NCBI GenBank assembly: GCA_036873135.1
Contig: JAPTYO010000017.1
Location: forward strand, 8,928,001 to 8,992,000
DNA: 64,000 nucleotides
From: Clarkia xantiana subsp. parviflora
Lineage: Eukaryota; Streptophyta; Magnoliopsida; Myrtales; Onagraceae
Reading direction: 5' to 3'
Below the pieces are notes generated by a model that had not been told where the DNA came from, did not search any database, and worked only from the letters and a program-made list of their open reading frames with translations. This document shows, piece by piece, positions 57,239 through 64,000 of the stretch. Position numbers and translations under genes: made by a program. The stretch's first letter is position 1. Each line of letters begins with the position of its first letter.

Positions 57239-60200
57239 ATGGCAAGCAACGAGCAGCCACCGCCGACTAAGACGAAAAGAAGAGGACCAGGACGTCCAAG
57301 GAAAACTCCGGCTCCGGAGTCAAGCATGAGACCTCCTCCGCAGAGAGCTCCCCCGCAGAGCCAAGGCGAGGCCTCGGTCGCCTCGTCTATGCCGACTAGA
57401 AGCGTACACTCTCGGAGTAACGCGCAAGGGGGCACACAGCAAACCAACGCTCCTCCAGGTTTCGCCCACCAAACCTTCAATACGCAGGAGCAACCATACG
57501 GAATGCCAAACGCGGGAGCATACAACCAAGCACCAGGGGCACAGACTGCACCCACAGTCACCCCGGAAATGATGGCAGCACTCGAACAGCTGCTTCATCT
57601 AAGAGAAGCCCTGCGCAACCAAGGATACGGGGCGCCACCGCCCCCTCCTGCGCAACAAGCAAATATGCCCCCACCACCAAGGCAAGCGCCTCCGATGAAT
57701 GCACCTCAGCAGAGAGGCCCTACAATCTCAAAAACCCCGACTTTCCACGGGAATGCACAGCAGAGCAGGCAGTTCCCCCAGCAGTGGACAAGACAGGAGC
57801 TTTCGCACTCACAAACACCCTACCAAGCAGGGCCATACAGTGAAGGAGCCTGGAGGCAGCCGTCCCAGACATTCCAGGGATATCAAGGTGGATATTCTCA
57901 GTATAACCCGACGCAGGCGCAATTTCCCCAACAAGGCGCAAGTATGGGACAAGAAGCATACCCCCAAAATCAGGATAACCCAATCACCGGGTTGACGGAG
58001 GAGATGCTCGAAAAGCTGATTGAAAAGAAGATAAAAGAAAGGAAAATGAGAGGGATGAACACTTTGGTGGACACCACATCCCACCCTTTCACTGACGAAC
58101 TGGTGTACAGTCGCGTCCCAGACGCACTGTATAATCTAAGACCAGAAAAGTACCGAGGCAAGAGAGATCCAATAGAGCATGTGCAGCAGCATGAAGTAAT
58201 GCTTTTGGGAAGGACAGACAACCCTCACCACATAGCCATGACGTTCCCCCAAACGTTAGGCGGACCAGCCGCACACTGGCTTTTCTCCCTGCCAAAGAAA
58301 AGCATAGACTCATGGCAGTCCCTCAAAGAAAAGTTCATCCAACGTTACATGGGAGAACGTTCAATTATCAAAGGATCAAATGCCTTGGATGACGTCAAGC
58401 AAGAGTGGAATGAGTCCCTCGCAAGCTACTACATCCGATTTAATCAAAACATCTCGGAAATCCAAACGAACATCGCAGAGACAGAAATCATCCATGCCTT
58501 CGTCAGAAACCTGGGTAGGCACGGGTACGACTTAGGCTAAAAGCTTTCTACAAGACCTGCGGAAACAATGGAAGAACTCGTGGCAAGAGTTAAAGAGTAC
58601 ATCGATGCTGAGCATTACAAGATGACAGCACGGGACAAATGGGGTAAGCCCGGCAACAAGAAAGATGAAAGCAAGCCAGGCCCCCCGAAGCAGAATCAAA
58701 CCCCCCAACAAAAACAATGGACTCCGCCCCAGAAAAGAACATTCAACATTGAAGAAGACAAGAATGCAGATGTCAACACCATCGAGCTGATCCCTTTGAA
58801 TGCTCCCCTGAGCGTCATACTGAAAGAAATGAAAGAGCAAAACCTCTGGAAAGAGCCATTCGGTTTCAGAAAGGGTCAGCTAGGGAAGGAGCAAGACAAG
58901 TGGTGTGAAAGCCACGAAGTCAACGGCCATGAAACAGACGACTGTAGAAGCCTTAAGTTCCAAATCAATCGAATCATACAAGAAGGCGGACTTAAGCACT
59001 ACGTCGATCAGGGGGGAAAGATCGAAAAGGTGAAAAGAAAATTCACGCCAAAGGAAAAAGGAAAGGAGAAGACCACTGACAACCCTCCTCCTAAAAAGAG
59101 GGGAGTCATTAATGTCATTCATGGTGGTCCAGCTGCAGGAGGACAAGTCTCCAACACAAGAGATGTCTACGCTGCGCAGGCAAGCACACTCCCCAAGTAC
59201 GGAAAAAGAAAGAAACCAGAAGAGGAGGACCTCGTGATAGGATTCTCGAGAAAAGACATGGCACACATCGTCTACCCACATGATGACGCGTTAGTAATAA
59301 CGATGGAAATCAACGGGTTCGATGTCAAAAGAATTCTAGTCGATGGAGGAAGCTCGTCAGACATCCTCCATATTAACGTCCTCGAACAGCTGGGAATGAA
59401 AAGAGAAGACCTGAAGCCGGGAAATTTCCCGTTAGTAAGCTTTGCTGGAGCTGCTACATACCCACTGGGAATGATCACCCTTCCTACTGTGATAGGAGAG
59501 GGATGGAACGCAATGAAAGTCGACATCACTTTTGTGATCGTCGAAAGCCTAGGCGCTTACAATGGAATTCTCGGGAGAACAACGATAAACCCCTACGAGA
59601 TGGTGCCTTCAACGGCACATCAAAAGCTGAAATACCGCTTAAGGGGAGGAATTGGTGAAGTCTTGGGCGATCAGACAACAGCACGAAAATGCTACGTCAA
59701 CGCCCTAAGATGCAAGAACCGCCTGGACATTGCAGTCATTGAAAGGGGACAGTGTTCCAAATCTAAAGTCGAAAGGCGATTTGACGAGATGATGGCCAAA
59801 GAAGAAAAACTCCCAACACTTCAAACCCCAATGCTCCCAAGCATATGGGACATCAAACAAGGAGAGTCAGAATCCATCCAAAACTACTTCAAGCGATTCG
59901 CTATTAACGCAACTTCAAGTTTTGCAGACAAGTCAGCCGTGATCAATGTATTTTTCCTGAACATGAACTCACCCACATTTCTCCTATTTGGACGAACACA
60001 TGGGTGGAGAACAACCAAGTCTATGGCTGACCTAAAGGAGAAGATGGAAACGGCAATCGAAGTCGCAAATGAGCTGGGGTGGTTCAGCCCACCTGCAGAA
60101 CACGAGGAGGCGCGCGAACAAGAGCGTGCAAGACAAGACTTGAACAACAACCAAGATGGAGAATATACACCTCTAAACATAGAGGTGGAAGAGTTATTCA

Positions 60201-60415
60201 AGACCATCCTGAATGATGTTTTACCTCCTCCAAGCGAGATCCAAATTGCCTTCCTCGGGAAGAATCCAGAAATGTGGTGCCACTATCACAACAAATGGGA
60301 TCACAGCACAAATGGCTGCCCCTCCCTTCGCAACAAAATCGAGGATCTGATCAAACAAGGAGCTCTGCGCTCCCACATTTCATGCAGGAAGCCAGCTTTA
60401 TCAAACCGTCACTAA
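57239..60415 (+). pseudogene. gag-protease-second-gag-like polyprotein of element 4, one in-frame stop
   Basis: Start ATG at 57239. A proline/glutamine-rich N-terminus (with GRPRK, AT-hook-like) precedes the gag domain (about residues 335-370, HWLFSLPKK). A TAA at 58538-58540 interrupts, and the same frame continues with a zinc-knuckle-like WCESHEVNGHETDDC (58901-58945), then protease VDGGSSSDIL (about 59339-59368). Where RT should follow there is instead a second gag-like segment: QGESESIQNYFKRFA (from about 59860), aligning with the ..RPDESLA.YYQR.. part of gag, and a second knuckle WCHYHNKWDHSTNGC with RNKIEDLIKQG (60274-60360). It ends at 60415. No RT, RNase H or integrase motif occurs. 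The element would depend on pol from elsewhere. Confidence 0.85.
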
Positions 60416-60778
60416 GGGAATAACCCTTCCCTTATGACATGCACATACTCTATCTTTACTTTTCAAATGCTGAGTAGAACATTTAGGATGGGAGATCAGT
60501 TGACTCCATCCATGCACGTCCTTTGTAAATAAACAAGAAAACTAATGAAGTTCACTCCTTGCGTAGGAAAAATCACTGTGTAATGGCAAGTTTCCCCGGT
60601 CCAATACCAGGAACAAGCCACATACATCACCAACAAAGGCCCTAACCCTATACGCAGAAAGGGCAACCAATAAGAAAAGCCATCAAAAGGATATCAAAGC
60701 AAGACTAAGCGAGGCTCACCATGACAAACCAAAACAAAGGACGTTAGACACATACAAGGAGTTGAAGTATCCTCATAA

Positions 60779-61600
60779 CAAGGATGTGAACGTACTAATC
60801 TATTCACATCCTTGCAAAAAGTCGGGGGATAAGCGGATCATTGGGAATCTTTCCTCGCAAACAAATGCAAGTGTCGGACGTACTAATCTATCCACACTTC
60901 GCAATCATACAAGGATGTGAACGTACTAATCTATTCACATCCTTGCAAAAGGTCGGGGGATAAGCGGATCATTGGGAATCCGTCCTCGCAAACAAATGCA
61001 AGTGTAGGACGTACTAATCTATCCACACTTCGCAATCATACAAGGATGTGAACGTACTAATCTATTCACATCCTTGCAAAAAGTCGGGGAATAAGCGGAT
61101 CATTGGGAATCCGTCCTCGCAAACAAATGCAAGTGTAGGACGTACTAATCTATCCACACTTCGCCATCATACAAGGATGTGAACGTACTAATCTATTCAC
61201 ATCCTTGCAAAAAGTCGGGGGATAAGCGGATCATTGGGAATCCGTCCTCGCAAACAAATGCAAGTGTAGGACGTACTAATCTATCCACACTTCGCCATCA
61301 TACAAGGATGTGAACGTACTAATCTATTCACATCCTTGCAAAAAGTCGGGGGATAAGCGGATCATTGGGAATCCGTCCTCGCAAACAAATGCAAGTGTAG
61401 GACGTACTAATCTATCCACACTTCGCCATCATACAAGGATGTGAACGTACTAATCTATTCACATCCTTGCAAAAAGTCGGGGGACAAGCGGATGATTAGG
61501 AATCTTCCCTCGCAAACAAAGACAAGGGTCGGACGTACTAATCTGTCCACACTTAGCCACAGCATCAAATATGTGAATAAACTAGTCTGTTCACATCCTC
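60779..61600. repeat. 131-bp tandem-repeat spacer of element 4
   Basis: Copies begin at 60779, 60910, 61041, 61172, 61303 and 61434 with an exact 131-base period; the last decays by about 61600. Each unit contains two hairpins with the same loop CGTACTAATCTA: arms CAAGGATGTGAA / TTCACATCCTTG and AAGTGT.GGA / TCCACACTT. Flanks 60416-60778 and 61601-61985 are non-coding. Confidence 0.97.
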
Positions 61601-61985
61601 ATAAAGAAAGACAAGCACTTCAACGGGGATCATCCTCCTTACAAAGCTACGGACGACGGTTTTACCAACTCATCCACAACCGCCACCAACAGAGATGCAG
61701 TTCCCTAAGGAAAACCGTCGGATCAAGAAAATCAACAATTCAATAGAGCAACACTCTTACAAAAAGAGAACAAGTCACTGAGACAACAATAAAGGAAGAT
61801 GCAAAATAATACTTAGTATTATATCTTTCTAACATCTCATGTCAGGCATATATATATATAATATAGCAGGACTCAAAAGTAAAGACATCCAGCCAGCTTA
61901 AAAGTCAAGCCCAAGATGCAACCCGTCAAAATCTCACCCATGCAAGGGGAGCAACCATATGTACACATGAAAAAACAAAGAAAGA

Positions 61986-64000
61986 TCAACCTGACCCAAC
62001 GTCAGGAGCGCCAGAACCAAAGACATCAGTCATAAAAACATCTTGTGCTGGGCCTTTGAAAGCACCCCGGCGATCATCACCAACAGGGACGGACGTCTGT
62101 CCCGCCAAACCACTCGTTCCACCACTCGCTGGAATCCCCGTAATAGCCCCAAGGGCATAGCCAGCATATGGACCAGCACTCTGGAAAGGAAAATCGGGGG
62201 CAAGGGAGTGTACCCTCCTGAAGTAATCCACAGAGAAGGACTCCATGCGATCATCACGCGCCTTCTCGAGAAGCTTGGGATAATCAGCTGTAGTAGGAAA
62301 CTCGATCATTCCAAGCTGATCACCCAGGGCAACATGAGACTCTTTAGTCTCCCTCAGCGCCACAACATGCGCTTCCTCATCAACCTTCTCCTGACGTAGT
62401 AGGGCAAACAGCTCCGCCTCCAGCTGAGACGCATAGTCCTGACTCCTCTTGAGATCAGCGGAAGCCTCGGAAGAAGCATCTGAATGCGCGCGCGCCTTCT
62501 CCCTCAACACGACAACGTCCTGAGACAAGTGCTCATGACGATCCTGCAGACCCCTCGTCTCCTCAACAAGCTCAACAACGAAAGAGGAAAGGTTGGTCAT
62601 CACGGCATTCACCTACAACAACAACACAAACACATCATACACAAAGAAGTCAGACAAACATGATAGATCCAACATAAAAGGAAAACAACGTACAGGAGCA
62701 AAACGCGCGAGTGACTCCTCAACACATTTCAGCGCAGCCTCAGGATCTCGGGGGCACGTCTTGCGGTCAGCCGGCGGAACAGACCGCTGAACCACACGCA
62801 CACCAACAGCAGGCGTACTCAAGGAAACATCCTTGGGAAAACGGACAGCAGACTGAGAGTACGGAACCCACTCACTCCCAGACACATCCCGATCAGGCCG
62901 GCAAATCAAATCAGACTTGCGAAGAGCCGGAGGAGTAGGGACAACTACACATCAATAGCAAACACATTAGGAGAAGGCAAACCATACTAATACAACAACA
63001 AGTCAACCACAGTTACCTGCCATGGGAGGCACCTCCTCTGAACGCCCGCTCCCCGACCGGGGGACATGCATGGTCGAACCGGCATGCATAGGCCCTTTCC
63101 CTTTGTCGCAGGAAGGAGCAAGAGGCATGCCGTCAGATGTCAACCTCCTAGGATCGCTCGGGGAGCGGACGTCAGCATCATGCTCCCCGACAGGAACAAC
63201 TCCCCCCGCCGGCGAAAAGTCCAAGCCTACAGAGACGACGACAAAGAAACCTTTAGCGTGTCAGCATGCGAAAAACCTCAACGAAACATTTAAAAGGCAC
63301 AAGTCCCATACCCGGGCCAACAGGAAGTGTATCGTCTAGACCGGGAACAATCTGAGAAGACTCGCCTGCAACTCCACCCTGTAAACAGGGGCGTCTGTTA
63401 AGAAACCAACCTACAAGAAAACAAGAGCAGATGTTACAAAACTTCAAAACATACCAACTCCTCCCCCGAAGGACGTACGTGAATGCCCGCCGCGAGCAGC
63501 TCGGCGTCAGAAGCACGATAAAGGGGGCTGTACTCCCCCGCCCGATTCGCCGCATGGATCTTCTTCAAAGCGACCTTATCTCTATCAGAGAACTCCTGAA
63601 ATCGTGGAACGGGATCGGCATCCAATATGTGAGAAGTCGCCCAAGTCGTACCTGCATCCTTTACAAAAAAGTACTGACACTTCCATTTATTCTGGGAAGT
63701 GTCCGACCGTTCGCAGAATCGCGCTTCAGTATTCCACCCCGCCCGACGCAAACCAAGGGAAGAAAATCCCTTTTCGGTCATATGAGGCCAACGTAAGCTG
63801 AAGGTGCACATCCCAGACTCATCTGCCTTACTCAGGCGGTAGAAGGCTCGAAACAACACTATTGAGTAATCCCAGGAATTCAGATGACATTGCACCCGAA
63901 AACACGTCCAAGCCCTAAACCCTGGGGGGTAATAGAGACAGGGGAAATCCTATAATATCGACAAAGGCGGACCAAATCCTGACAGTAGGGAAACCGCAGT
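61986..64000 (-). pseudogene. Spliced antisense gene of element 4, 3' part, probable frameshift
   Basis: Predicted exons on the minus strand: (beyond 64000)-63455, 63378-63312, 63226-63017, 62944-62694 and 62612-61986, all with GT-AG edges and agreeing phases; stop at 61986. The first block has LRFPYC..LVRLCRYY, then GMCTFSLRWP and WKCQYFFVKD, aligning with exon 2 of the element 3 gene (GIRLPFC, GICSFAPRQP, WKEQYFFIKP). The last exon is a coiled coil rich in glutamate and alanine, as in element 3. The match changes frame at the six-G run 63924-63929, so one base was probably gained or lost there. Intron positions after the first block differ from those of elements 2 and 3. Function unknown. 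Confidence 0.75.

Larger units (their letters stand above)
56302..64000 (+). mobile_element. Element 4: non-autonomous Tat-related retrotransposon, 3' end outside window
   Basis: It starts TGATGG right where the element 5 LTR is broken (left target copy would be GTGGG, 56297-56301). LTR 56302-about 57200, primer binding site, a gag-protease-gag-like frame, a 131-base tandem array, then a spliced antisense gene running off the window. RT, RNase H and integrase are absent between protease and array. The primer site and the antisense gene link it to the Tat-like elements 1-3. Confidence 0.85.

Noticed and set aside
60779..61600. Regular repeats resembling a CRISPR array
   Set aside because: The units are head-to-tail copies without unique spacers, in a plant retrotransposon; likewise for 42764-43092.

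Overview
This is repeat-rich nuclear DNA of a flowering plant, probably a eudicot. It has GT-AG introns, one intact single-copy housekeeping gene (NUP133, 8 coding exons, about 6.3 kb), and otherwise layers of mobile DNA: LTR retrotransposons of the Ty3/Gypsy Tat lineage, Helitron, CACTA, hAT, Mutator-like and Tourist-like elements, and long microsatellites. Species cannot be named from the sequence.

Layout. 1-4300: 5' part of Tat-like element 1 (minus strand) with an unbroken gag-pol frame that leaves the window. 5747-17262: complete Tat-like element 2 (plus) with 5-bp target duplication TATTA and a broken polyprotein. 17268-21579: Helitron-like DNA holding a captured acireductone dioxygenase exon. 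21735-27028: CACTA end, GC-rich palindromic repeat, an old LTR, a hAT-like element with a nested Tourist MITE, and a Mutator-like foldback element. 27575-33913: NUP133 (minus), with a Mutator-like MITE in intron 7. 34773-35160: small GRF-type zinc-finger gene or pseudogene. 36007-56301: large non-coding LTR element 5 (minus), split by complete Tat-like element 3 (38564-49528, minus, TSD AGCTC) and, in its right LTR, by element 4 (56302 to beyond 64000, plus).

The most interesting system is inside elements 2, 3 and 4. Each has the same design: sense polyprotein, then a tandem-repeat spacer, then an antisense spliced gene that faces the polyprotein from the 3' LTR side. In elements 2 and 3 the antisense gene has its own TATA box, a 7-nt first coding exon (ATG TCT G, then GT), introns at the same places, a basic nuclear-localisation-like patch, a conserved middle domain and a C-terminal coiled coil. 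In element 3 this gene is intact (860 codons predicted) although gag-pol has two stop codons. Element 4 keeps the antisense gene but lacks RT, RNase H and integrase; after its protease it carries a second gag-like segment with a second zinc knuckle. Antisense ORFs in Tat elements are known in the literature (for example in maize Grande), but their function is not. The exon structure, promoter and apparent retention over pol seen here deserve follow-up.

All calls come from reading the sequence and from remembered family features; no database search was run.
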